Below are positions 9,252-17,547 of a DNA stretch of 64,000 bases, piece after piece. The DNA comes from Bin127 sp965242765 (GTDB lineage: Bacteria > Chloroflexota > Dehalococcoidia > Lucifugimonadales > Lucifugimonadaceae). The translations under genes were made by a program, and so were the position numbers. Position 1 is the stretch's first letter; each line of letters opens with the position of its first letter. The stretch covers positions 2,108,001-2,172,000 of the forward strand of contig CBDESY010000004.1 of the NCBI GenBank assembly GCA_965242765.1, given 5' to 3'. The notes below the pieces were generated by a model. The model did no database searches. It was not told where the DNA came from and saw only the letters and a program-made list of their open reading frames with translations.

Positions 9252-9953
9252 TTATTTGACTACTGTCGCCATAGTAGAAGCGATAGACATCCAAAGCGGG
9301 TTGCCATCGACACTGCCAAGAATCGATTCACATGCGCGTTCCGGGTGTGGCATCATGCCCAATACATTGCCTTGTTGATTGGTGATGCCGGCGATGTTGT
9401 TGAGCGATCCGTTCGGATTGGCGTCGGCAACAGCTTCGTTATCATCGTTGACGTATCTGAAGATGACGCGACCGTCAGTTTCCAGCATCGCCAATGTATC
9501 TTGGTCAGCCTGGAAGTTGCCCTCGCCGTGCGATATCGGCATTGATACCATTTCGCCTGCGGCGTATTTGGAAGTGAAAGGTGTGGCACTGTTTTCAACG
9601 CGCAACAGTCTCGGCGAGCATCGAAATTCGAGGTGGTTGTTGCGTATCAACGCGCCGGGCAACAACCCAGCTTCGCAGAGTATCTGGAATCCGTTGCAGC
9701 TTCCAAACACGATCCCGCCATCATGTGCGAAGTCCTTGATCGCATCCATGATCGGCGATTGCGCCGCAACGGCGCCGCACCGTAGATGATCTCCGTATGA
9801 AAAACCGCCGGGCAACAATATGGCATCGTATCCATCAACTGAAGTTTCACGATGCCAGATGTAATCGGCATCGTAACCGAGCACCTGCACGACTGCGTAA
9901 TGCATATCGCGTTCAGACCAAGAACCGGGGAATACTACGATGCCAAACTTCAT
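9252..9953 (-). CDS. purQ: Phosphoribosylformylglycinamidine synthase subunit I (glutaminase)
   Basis: PurQ is a class I glutamine amidotransferase that supplies ammonia to PurL. The nucleophile is in IVFGSCNGFQILCEAGLLPG (Cys after Gly-Ser). The His-Glu pair of the triad is in MMPHPERACE near the C-terminus, and the N-terminus MKFGIVVFPGSWSERD is typical. At 233 residues it is the small bacterial form. It lies directly upstream of purL with a five-base gap. In many bacteria purS precedes purQ; here the ribosomal protein gene rpsU takes that place. Confidence 0.95.
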   Translation of the reverse strand: MKFGIVVFPGSWSERDMHYAVVQVLGYDADYIWHRETSVDGYDAILLPGGFSYGDHLRCGAVAAQSPIMDAIKDFAHDGGIVFGSCNGFQILCEAGLLPGALIRNNHLEFRCSPRLLRVENSATPFTSKYAAGEMVSMPISHGEGNFQADQDTLAMLETDGRVIFRYVNDDNEAVADANPNGSLNNIAGITNQQGNVLGMMPHPERACESILGSVDGNPLWMSIASTMATVVK

Positions 9954-10013
9954 GCCGCTTATTGCCTTAAGAAGTGTGCCTGAGGCATGTGGAATGTTGG
10001 TTCGGAACTGAAG

Positions 10014-10208
10014 CTAGCGGTTTTTCTCTGTCGACTTGCGGCTCTTTCGAAGCTTTGCTGCTTGCTGCTTCTTACGAGTGATGCTGGGAGACTCGAATGA
10101 TTTGCGTCGACGAGCTTCAGAGATGATGCCCTCATGTTGCACACCGCGCGTGAAGCGTCGCAGCATCGCCTCGAAACTCTCGCCCTCTCGGTTTTTTACC
10201 TCTACCAA
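10014..10208 (-). CDS. rpsU: 30S ribosomal protein S21
   Basis: The 64-residue basic protein starts VEVKNREGESFEAMLRRFTR, the conserved S21 N-terminus, and ends in a Lys/Arg-rich tail (RKKQQAAKLRKSRKS). S21 sits on the 30S platform near the anti-Shine-Dalgarno and helps initiation. The only reasonable start is a TTG at 10208, because an in-frame stop lies three codons upstream. An AGGAG sits 12 bases upstream, a rather long spacing. It lies between gltX and purQ in the same direction. Confidence 0.9.
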   Translation of the reverse strand: MVEVKNREGESFEAMLRRFTRGVQHEGIISEARRRKSFESPSITRKKQQAAKLRKSRKSTEKNR

Positions 10209-10234
10209 TGGATTTCACTTCTCCTGTAGTCATT

Positions 10235-10260
10235 CCCGAATTCGACAATGCTAATTCGGG
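10235..10260 (-). promoter_or_regulatory. Inverted repeat in the leader of rpsU
   Basis: The sequence CCCGAATT, a 10-base loop, then AATTCGGG forms a perfect 8-bp stem between gltX and rpsU, ending about 26 bases before the rpsU TTG. There is no U-tract after it in the minus direction, so it is unlikely to be a simple terminator. It could be a leader element controlling rpsU or a processing site; this role is inference. Confidence 0.4.
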
Positions 10261-10294
10261 GTCCTTGTACCGTATCGATGGTAACACTTAAGGA

Positions 10295-11803
10295 TCAATC
10301 GCCGCTGGTTTCGACAAACCTTTCGAAATCTGCGAGACCGTTGGCGAGCCTCTCCAATGTCTTTTCTCTGCCTAACACCTCAATGGATTCAAACAGCGGC
10401 GGCGCAATGCGTTTGGCCGTTACCGCGACTCGGATCGGAGTAAAGAGTTGTCCGGCCTTCAATCCCGTGGAATCGGTCAATCCTCGCAGTACGGCTTCGA
10501 TTTCCGTACTGATGAACGGTTCGACCGATGCCAATGCTTCGGCGCTGGATTTCAAAGATGTGAGTACCATCTCTTTGTCCATGCGGCGTCCGATCATTTC
10601 CTCGGGATTGGGTTCTACTTGATCCACAAATAGAAAGTCGATCAGTGCTATCACGTCTGGGATGACCTTGATGCGCTCTCGCAGGACGGGCACCATGGCT
10701 TTGACAATCTCGCGGTCTATCGGACGATCGACTTCTGCTGGCAACCCGCCTTCTGCTTGAGGGCGTTCAAGATATGGCAATATCAGATCGGTGAGTATAT
10801 CTGCATCGGCAGTCATGATGTGCTGCTGGTTCATCCACTCCAGCTTTTGGCTGCTGAATTTGGCGGGATGAGAAAGGATCCGACTGATGTCGAAGCGAGA
10901 TGCTATCTCATCACGGGCCATTACCTCGGTATCGTCCCCGGGTGACCATCCGAGAAGGGCAAGGTAGTTCAAGACGGCATCGGGCATGTATCCCGCGTCG
11001 CGATACTCTAGCGCCGATTGTGCGCCGTGCCGTTTGCTAAGTTTGGAGCCGTCTGGCGCGGTGATGAGTGGCACGTGTACATACACGGGATTGGGAATGC
11101 CAAGAGCTTCTTGAATCAAGATATGACGTGGCAAGCTGGGTATCCACTCTTCACCGCGGATGACGTGTGTGATGCCCATTTCGTGATCATCTACCACATG
11201 TGCCAAGTGATAAGTCGGATAACCATCGGACTTCAGAATGACGAAGTCCTGCAGAAGGGACAGGTCAAACTTCAGACGTCCACGCACAGTATCATCGGCC
11301 TGCAACTCGCCATGATCGGGCACCTTGAAACGCACGACGACATCGAGTCCTCGTTCTCTCGAATCCTGTATCTGTTCCGGAGTTCGGTATCGGCCGCGAT
11401 TGTCGTAACCCGGAGGTTGTCCTGCCGCTTGTTGCCTCTGGCGCAACGCCGCAAGCTCTTCCTCTTGAGTGTCGTCATAGTAGGCATGACCACTCTTGAT
11501 CAGCTTCACGGCGGCGTCTTGGTAGAGCGTCAGACGCTCAGACTGAGTGTATGGTGCAAATGGTCCGCCAACTTCTGGACCTTCATCCAGATCCAAACCG
11601 AGCCACTCAAGTGACTCATTTATGTGCCGTTCGGCTGATGGATCGTATCGATTTCTATCTGTGTCTTCGATGCGAAGGATGAACTGGCCGCCGGTTTTGC
11701 GAGCGAGGAACCAATCGTATAGCGCAGTGCGAAGGCCGCCGATGTGCATCACTCCGGTAGGACTCGGAGCGAATCGGACGCGTGCAGGGGTTTGGGTAGT
11801 CAT
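10295..11803 (-). CDS. gltX: Glutamyl-tRNA synthetase
   Basis: This class I aminoacyl-tRNA synthetase charges tRNA-Glu (and possibly tRNA-Gln if a GatCAB pathway exists). The HIGH signature appears as PSPTGVMHIGGLRTALYDW, the KMSKS-type loop as GSKLSKRHGAQS, and the catalytic domain includes FILRIEDTDRNR. The C-terminal part is the helical anticodon-binding domain. At 502 residues it is the normal bacterial length. Its ATG lies ten bases after the stop of the upstream pseudouridine synthase gene, so they are probably cotranscribed. Confidence 0.95.
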   Translation of the reverse strand: MTTQTPARVRFAPSPTGVMHIGGLRTALYDWFLARKTGGQFILRIEDTDRNRYDPSAERHINESLEWLGLDLDEGPEVGGPFAPYTQSERLTLYQDAAVKLIKSGHAYYDDTQEEELAALRQRQQAAGQPPGYDNRGRYRTPEQIQDSRERGLDVVVRFKVPDHGELQADDTVRGRLKFDLSLLQDFVILKSDGYPTYHLAHVVDDHEMGITHVIRGEEWIPSLPRHILIQEALGIPNPVYVHVPLITAPDGSKLSKRHGAQSALEYRDAGYMPDAVLNYLALLGWSPGDDTEVMARDEIASRFDISRILSHPAKFSSQKLEWMNQQHIMTADADILTDLILPYLERPQAEGGLPAEVDRPIDREIVKAMVPVLRERIKVIPDVIALIDFLFVDQVEPNPEEMIGRRMDKEMVLTSLKSSAEALASVEPFISTEIEAVLRGLTDSTGLKAGQLFTPIRVAVTAKRIAPPLFESIEVLGREKTLERLANGLADFERFVETSGD

Positions 11804-11813
11804 AACAACCAGA

Positions 11814-12785
11814 TTAGACGATGCCAGCGCCCCACGTCGTGTATGAAGGGGAATCGATTTGCCGCCTCAGAACGCAGTTGAGGTCATCAGGAAGTTCTGA
11901 GCTGAATACCAGATGCTCTTCTGTAAGGGGGTGATCAAACTCGATGCGATGGGCATGAAGGAATTGACGGCGTAACCTGATGTCGGGTGGTGTCATCCCA
12001 TAAGCCGGGTCGCCGATTATCGGGTATCCGATCGATTGCATGTGAACGCGAATCTGATGAGTACGTCCTGTTTCGAGACTGAGTTGCACCAAAGTCAATT
12101 GTCTACCTGACTTGGTGTAATGTGCCAATACGAAAAACGCGGTGCGCGCTGGTTTCCCGCCTTGAACCACGGCTTGACGAGTGCGGATTCTTGGGTGCCT
12201 GCCGATAGGACGGTCGATAACGCCGGAAGGATGACCGTCGATTTTGCCGTCGACTAGTGCTATGTACCAGCGCCTGACATCACGCGCCTTGATGGCGGCG
12301 GAAAGCCTTGACATTGCTTCTGATGTTCGAGCGACGACCATAAGGCCCGATGTATCGGCATCGAGCCGATGAACGATACCGGGACGCTCTTTCGGCTCAA
12401 GTTTGGCTATATCTGGATATCTTGCGATGAGGCCGTTCACCAAGTTGCCGTCTTTGCGTCCTGCGCCAGCGTGCACTGCAAGCCCGGCTGGTTTGTCGAC
12501 TACGGCAAGATGGTCATCTTCGTAGACGACATCGAAATCGAGGTTTTGCGGGACTGGCGGGGCATCTGGCAGTGAAGGACCGGGCGCATCAAACTCTAAA
12601 TGGTCCCCAGCTTTGAGCTTGGCGGACGGCGTGTCAATGACGATACCGTTGATTTTTGCCGCGCCAGCGCGGATGAGACGTTGAAGCTCGGTTCGCGATA
12701 GATCAGGGATTTCGTGGCGAATGAAGAGGTCTAATCGAATCGGTAAACCGTCGCCATCAAGTTCAAATGTCAGTTTCGCGGGCAT
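11814..12785 (-). CDS. RluA/RluD-family rRNA pseudouridine synthase
   Basis: An N-terminal S4-like RNA-binding domain (about residues 10-70, RLDLFIRHEIPDLSR and KINGIVIDTPSAKLKAGD) is followed by the pseudouridine synthase domain with the catalytic Asp in PGIVHRLDADTSGLMVVART and the later RTHQIRVHMQSIGYPIIGDP. This family isomerises uridines in 23S rRNA; the order S4-synthase fits RluD. The frame is open upstream to 12896. The start MPAKLTFE at 12785 fits family N-termini and gives a 23-base overlap with the end of lspA, but the exact start is not certain. Confidence 0.9.
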   Translation of the reverse strand: MPAKLTFELDGDGLPIRLDLFIRHEIPDLSRTELQRLIRAGAAKINGIVIDTPSAKLKAGDHLEFDAPGPSLPDAPPVPQNLDFDVVYEDDHLAVVDKPAGLAVHAGAGRKDGNLVNGLIARYPDIAKLEPKERPGIVHRLDADTSGLMVVARTSEAMSRLSAAIKARDVRRWYIALVDGKIDGHPSGVIDRPIGRHPRIRTRQAVVQGGKPARTAFFVLAHYTKSGRQLTLVQLSLETGRTHQIRVHMQSIGYPIIGDPAYGMTPPDIRLRRQFLHAHRIEFDHPLTEEHLVFSSELPDDLNCVLRRQIDSPSYTTWGAGIV

Positions 12786-13407
12786 TGTTATTGATGTCGC
12801 CCAAAGTTCCATAACGCGTTGCTTCAGTGCAGGTGCTACATCCCTCAGATGTGGCGATACTGCTATTCGTATCCGACGTTGAACTGTCGCCATCATCCTC
12901 TTCTCGATTGGTGACGAAATACCACACCATCAATGCCATACCGATGGTAATTGCCGAGTCTGCGACGTTGAAAATCGGCCAGGGACCGACATCTACGAAG
13001 TCCGTCACATAACCGAGTTGCAGGCGGTCTAGCAAATTACCTAGCGCACCGCCGAGTTGCAGACCTAGAGCGATGCGGAGGATAAACGAACTCGCTCCAG
13101 TAGTCGCATAGACCCACAACAGCACACCGACTGCGATCACTGCGACGAAGCTCAAGACGTTGCTATGTCCCTGAAACAGACTAAAGGCAGTGCCAGTGTT
13201 GCGCGCGTGGGTGAAGCGGAAAAAGCCTTCCGCAGGCCAAGACTCGCCCCATTCCAACCACGCCTCGACTAGCGACTTTGTCGACTGGTCGAACAGCAAC
13301 ACAAGTGCAGCTAAAACCCACAGCATCCAACTCTTCCGCAACCAGAAATCCCAGAATCGATAAACGATCGAGCCCGTGTGTGCATCGGTGTTTTTAAGAG
13401 GGTTCAT
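12763..13407 (-). CDS. lspA: Prolipoprotein signal peptidase (signal peptidase II)
   Basis: LspA is a four-helix membrane aspartyl protease that cleaves lipoprotein signal peptides before the lipidated Cys. The motifs are NTGTAFSLF, GGALGNLLDRL, then YVTDFVDV with the first catalytic Asp and FNVADSAITIG with the second. At 214 residues it is longer than the usual 150-170 because of an N-terminal extension of about 25 residues and a polar Ser/Thr/Glu-rich C-terminal tail after the last helix. It starts the leftward run lspA-rluD-gltX-rpsU-purQL-miaB-nadA. Its substrates probably include the lipoprotein encoded at 47.6 kb. Confidence 0.93.
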   Translation of the reverse strand: MNPLKNTDAHTGSIVYRFWDFWLRKSWMLWVLAALVLLFDQSTKSLVEAWLEWGESWPAEGFFRFTHARNTGTAFSLFQGHSNVLSFVAVIAVGVLLWVYATTGASSFILRIALGLQLGGALGNLLDRLQLGYVTDFVDVGPWPIFNVADSAITIGMALMVWYFVTNREEDDGDSSTSDTNSSIATSEGCSTCTEATRYGTLGDINNNARETDI

Positions 13408-13574
13408 GGGTTGGTTTATCGAAAGGGGTGGGGTAAACGGTGGTTTCAGATGTCAAACGCATTCAGGCGTCCATTTCCGAGTATATTTCCCGCATGCAGA
13501 ATCGCTTGCAGATAAGATTCACACTAGATGTTGAACGCCGTTTTGGCGAATCGAATTCTAGGAGCCGTCCAAAC

Positions 13575-14618
13575 ATGGAAGTCAGAGTAGATCTGCGTAG
13601 CGATACCGTAACCCTCCCATCACCGGAGATGCGACGAGCCATTCACGATGCCGAGGTGGGTGATGATGTCTACGGCGATGATCCTTCGGTAAACGCGCTT
13701 GAAGAGAAGGCGGCGCAGATGCTCGGGAAAGAAGCCGGACTGTTTGTCACATCCGGCACCCAGGGTAATTTGGTTTCGATGCTCGCACACTGCGGCAGGG
13801 GAGACGAAGTGCTAGTCGGCGATAGGTCGCATATCTTTTCCAGCGAAGCTGGCGGTGCTAGCGTCCTTGGCGGGCTCTTCTTGTACCCGATCAAGACTGA
13901 TCGTTTCGGTTTCTTGGAGCCGGACCTGATCAGAGCTGCTACCAAGCCGCAGGACTATCACGTGCCTCCTACAAAGCTGCTCTGCATCGAAAACACCCAC
14001 AACCAATGCAGCGGCCAACCGTTGACTACGGACCAAGTTGCGGCTATGGCAGATGCCGGCCGCGAAGGTGGGATGGCGGTGCATATCGACGGTGCCCGCA
14101 TATTCAACGCCGCCGTAAGCCTGGGTGTTGATGTTGCTGAGTTGGTAGAACCGGCCGATTCGGCAACATTCTGTTTGTCCAAAGGTCTGTCTTGTCCGAT
14201 CGGGAGCGTCGTCGTGGGAAGCGAAGACTTCATCCATCGCGCCCGACGTTGGCGAAAGATGCTGGGAGCCGGTATGCGTCAAGTAGGTGTAATCGCCTCG
14301 GCTGGCATCTACGCGCTTGACAACATGATCGAACGATTGTCAGAAGACCACGCCAACGCCAAGAAACTAGCAGAAGGTCTCGCTGATATCGACGGTATAA
14401 GCGTAGATCCCGACACCATCCATTCCAACATCGTATTCTTCAACATTCCACCCGGAAGCGGCACTGCCATAGCTGCGAGTTTGAAAGAGCGTGGCATTCT
14501 AGTCAATGCTGGCGATCCAGCAATGCGAATGGTAACCCACTACGGCATCTCCTCCGAAGACATCGACTACACGTTGGTGGCGTTGGAGGAGGAGTTTAGG
14601 AACGGAGCGGTGGCTTAG
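13575..14618 (+). CDS. ltaE: Low-specificity L-threonine aldolase
   Basis: This PLP enzyme of the beta-eliminating lyase family cleaves threonine or allo-threonine to glycine and acetaldehyde. Visible motifs are VDLRSDTVTLPSPEMR at the N-terminus, VGDDVYGDDPSVNALE, the PLP-binding HIDGARIFNAAV, and the Schiff-base lysine in FCLSKGLSCPIGS. The start at 13575 is preceded by AGGAG with a spacing of about ten bases and gives 347 residues, the family length. The frame is open upstream to 13440, but that extension has no family counterpart. It diverges from lspA. Confidence 0.92.
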   Translation: MEVRVDLRSDTVTLPSPEMRRAIHDAEVGDDVYGDDPSVNALEEKAAQMLGKEAGLFVTSGTQGNLVSMLAHCGRGDEVLVGDRSHIFSSEAGGASVLGGLFLYPIKTDRFGFLEPDLIRAATKPQDYHVPPTKLLCIENTHNQCSGQPLTTDQVAAMADAGREGGMAVHIDGARIFNAAVSLGVDVAELVEPADSATFCLSKGLSCPIGSVVVGSEDFIHRARRWRKMLGAGMRQVGVIASAGIYALDNMIERLSEDHANAKKLAEGLADIDGISVDPDTIHSNIVFFNIPPGSGTAIAASLKERGILVNAGDPAMRMVTHYGISSEDIDYTLVALEEEFRNGAVA

Positions 14619-14665
14619 GGCGTTGAACTTTCGCAAAGGATTTCGCTGAGCTGCTTGGGTTCGCT

Positions 14666-17518
14666 TCAACCATCTTTCACAACGTCAGCAGTGGCAAGCA
14701 AGACAACATCGTTAGGGTGCCGCAACGCGGTGCATCTGCTTGCTAGACGCTCTTGCGCCACATGATCGAGTTGCCTCATGTGGTCTGCGCGCCTAGAATC
14801 GTGAACACCTTGAGTCACAACGGAAGTTTCGTTGACATTGTGTAGCAAATGAGCAAAGAAATCTGGATTGGTTTCTCCTTGCCCATCTCCAACTGGTAAA
14901 AATACTGGCAACAACTCTTCTTGTCTGGGGATTCCTTGATCATTCTGCCAACGCAGCTTGTATAAACCGAGAACTCCCGACTTTGGTCCTTCGATGCTCG
15001 CGTATTCACCCTTAAATTCTGGCGATTTTGCGAAATCGATGAGTGAGACGAAAAAGGCGCTTTTGAAGTCCATGGGTATGAAACCTCGACTTCGCGCAAG
15101 TTGTCTGTCTGGGGTGACTCTTACGAAGGTGGCTCTTTCTGGGAACTCGGAAAACTTCCCGCGCATGTCTTCTGGCAATTCCAACTCCAGAACCAAGTTG
15201 TTATAAAACCGATTTCTTACTCGAATACTCTTGAATGGCAGGATGCCTTCGATGAAGGTAAGGACATCCGTAGTTCGGAATGAATGCATCGCCAAAGCAG
15301 CTTGCGGATCGTATCCTTCAATGTGGGCGAATAGGCTGTCTTGCTGTTTTTTTGCATTTTCAGCTCTTCGCAGAGCTTCGTCGATGTCCGAATCTGTGCG
15401 ATGTATGTCCATCGTCCGGTTTTCGGCGAGAAGCGAGGCGATGTCGATGCGCTCGAGCAGTTCCCCAATGATTTCGGATTCTAAGCCTGGCCGGAAATCA
15501 GCACTAACCCTTGACATGTCCTGGGCTATGTTGTCTACCCGCTCTAACATCATGTTGATTGCCCTGTTATCGAAGCCGTCTGTGGCGACTAGATTGAAAA
15601 CGACTACTCGATTTTTCTGACCATAGCGATAGAGACGTCCAGCACGTTGTACCAACCTCCCCGGGTTCCAGGGAAGATCGTAGTTGACAAGTATGTGACA
15701 ATTGTGATGAAGGTTTATGCCTTCTCCACCTGCTTCGGTGGTGACCATGAAACGTGAATCTTTATTGAATTCTTGAATGTTCTGCCGTTTTTGGTCAAGG
15801 CTCATACTCCCATTTATTTGAGCGACGCCATCTCTCGGATACCTAGTTTCGAGGTTCCTGACCAAATAATCTTGGGTTGCACGATACTCAGTGAAAATCA
15901 GCAATTTTTCGTTTTCTGCGACCACTGGATCAACGATTTCTTTCAAGAAACGATCCAGTTTGATGTCGTTGCGCTTAACAGACTTTGCCACATCCAGCAA
16001 CGTTTGGATAGTGGCTTTCTCTCCCTCGAAAAATGGGTTTGCGCGTGAGGTAGTTTCGGCAACCTGGTCTACGACGTTGTCAAGGTCGTCGCGGCCATCT
16101 ATTCCATCATGAAAGGCATCTTCAAAGTCTTGTGTGTCAAACTCTTCGTGAGCCAGATGCGAACGCCCGTCTAGTCTAGCGATGCGTCGTTTCAACGCGG
16201 TTTCGATAGCGGCGATACTTGAAGATGCCAATTTGCGGTAAGTAGTCATCACGAAGCCGATCGCGCGTCCTTTGACGCCACCAGCATCTGAAGCGGCGTA
16301 ACCGTTCAACAAATAGTGTTGTAAAGCTTCATCGAATTTCCGAGCAGACTCTGAAAGTGGAACTGGAATCTTGTGAGTTTCCTGTCCACGGAATAGGAAG
16401 TTGCCTGCAGCGTCGGTTACCAAGCTTTTACGGTTACGCAAGACGACGGCGGGTACAACTGTCGGGTCTGTAAACACACTTTCAAATCTTCGTTGTAGAT
16501 CAGGTCGTAATAACATAAGTATATTGATGAAGTGACTGGTGCGACCACTATGAGGCGTTCCGGTCAAAAAGATGAAAGAGTCTGTTTGTTGCCGAAGTTG
16601 TTCGGCCAGGTTGTAACGTTGAGTTGTCGCCTGATGTTCATTCTTGCTCAGATGATGTGCTTCGTCGAAAACTACAATGTCCCAATCGCCTGATTCACGA
16701 AAGCGCGGCAGATGCGCATCAGCCTTGGCGCGATCAATTGAAACAATGACTTTGTCATGTCCTGACCAATGGGAGGATTGATTTACGTTGAAATCGTAGC
16801 CGTAGATTCTGAAAGACTCGTTGAACTTGTCCTCCATTTCGTCTTGCCATTGGCGCACAACACCGGCAGGACACACAACTAGAATGCGTCTTGCTTGACG
16901 TCTTCGTTTCATCGCGGCTAACAGCAATCCGACTTCGATAGTTTTGCCTAAACCAACGTCGTCCGCGATCATCCAATTAGTTTGTTCAGAGGTCATGATA
17001 CGGTGCACGATGTCGATCTGGTGAGGCAATGGATCGACGTCGAATCTGTCCAGGGCACCCGTCACCTGATTCCATGAATCTAATGCGTATGCCAACGCTT
17101 TTAACCGGAATCGCTCAGCAGTTTTGGAACCTGATATCTCAGCGCGTTCGTACTTAAGTCGAGCATCGCGGAGTCTACGGAGTCTTTCAAATGGCAACCA
17201 CCTGCTTTCACCGGTATCGTGCAGTTGCACAAGCACTTGGTCGCGACCGCCGATTGTGCGGCGCGCTCGTACAGTCCCCACTCCCAAAGTGCTACGCGTA
17301 TTCGACTTCGGACGGTCTTGAACGATGTGCCCGATTTGGAAGCCGTTTCTCAACTCATAAGCATTGTGCCACTTGATTTCACCTCTGCGCCCCCACTGTA
17401 CTCGTACCAGATTTTCGTCGAATCGATGATCCAATACTATTCCCAGCGAATCTTTGTCTGACGCGCTTACGAAGCAATCCCGTATCGGAGTATCTTTTGA
17501 ATGTAAGTTCGTTGTCAT
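14666..17518 (-). CDS. SNF2-family helicase/ATPase (RapA/DrmD/DpdE-like)
   Basis: This 950-residue superfamily 2 translocase has N-terminal beta-rich SH3-like segments (residues about 20-115, e.g. VRVQWGRRGEIKWH). Walker A follows as DDVGLGKTIE (186-195), then DEAH in VVFDEAHHLS (283-291) and motif III FLTGTPHSG. A helicase-C lobe carries TEAGGEGINL and QRAGRLYRYGQ, and a C-terminal domain completes it. Such enzymes move on double-stranded DNA. Relatives occur in bacterial defence systems (DrmD of DISARM, DpdE of the 7-deazapurine system) and as RapA. Thirty bases separate it from the stop of the upstream Trp-rich gene, and a methyltransferase lies further upstream, so a defence role is inferred. 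drmA, drmB and drmC partners are not seen. Confidence 0.88.
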   Translation of the reverse strand: MTTNLHSKDTPIRDCFVSASDKDSLGIVLDHRFDENLVRVQWGRRGEIKWHNAYELRNGFQIGHIVQDRPKSNTRSTLGVGTVRARRTIGGRDQVLVQLHDTGESRWLPFERLRRLRDARLKYERAEISGSKTAERFRLKALAYALDSWNQVTGALDRFDVDPLPHQIDIVHRIMTSEQTNWMIADDVGLGKTIEVGLLLAAMKRRRQARRILVVCPAGVVRQWQDEMEDKFNESFRIYGYDFNVNQSSHWSGHDKVIVSIDRAKADAHLPRFRESGDWDIVVFDEAHHLSKNEHQATTQRYNLAEQLRQQTDSFIFLTGTPHSGRTSHFINILMLLRPDLQRRFESVFTDPTVVPAVVLRNRKSLVTDAAGNFLFRGQETHKIPVPLSESARKFDEALQHYLLNGYAASDAGGVKGRAIGFVMTTYRKLASSSIAAIETALKRRIARLDGRSHLAHEEFDTQDFEDAFHDGIDGRDDLDNVVDQVAETTSRANPFFEGEKATIQTLLDVAKSVKRNDIKLDRFLKEIVDPVVAENEKLLIFTEYRATQDYLVRNLETRYPRDGVAQINGSMSLDQKRQNIQEFNKDSRFMVTTEAGGEGINLHHNCHILVNYDLPWNPGRLVQRAGRLYRYGQKNRVVVFNLVATDGFDNRAINMMLERVDNIAQDMSRVSADFRPGLESEIIGELLERIDIASLLAENRTMDIHRTDSDIDEALRRAENAKKQQDSLFAHIEGYDPQAALAMHSFRTTDVLTFIEGILPFKSIRVRNRFYNNLVLELELPEDMRGKFSEFPERATFVRVTPDRQLARSRGFIPMDFKSAFFVSLIDFAKSPEFKGEYASIEGPKSGVLGLYKLRWQNDQGIPRQEELLPVFLPVGDGQGETNPDFFAHLLHNVNETSVVTQGVHDSRRADHMRQLDHVAQERLASRCTALRHPNDVVLLATADVVKDG

Positions 17519-17547
17519 TAAAGGTCAGGGTTTCTTGTGGTTTTTTA

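Noticed and set aside
9959..10144. A short minus-strand frame downstream of rpsU considered as a possible purS
   Set aside because: Its sequence does not resemble PurS, and it overlaps the rpsU gene in another frame.
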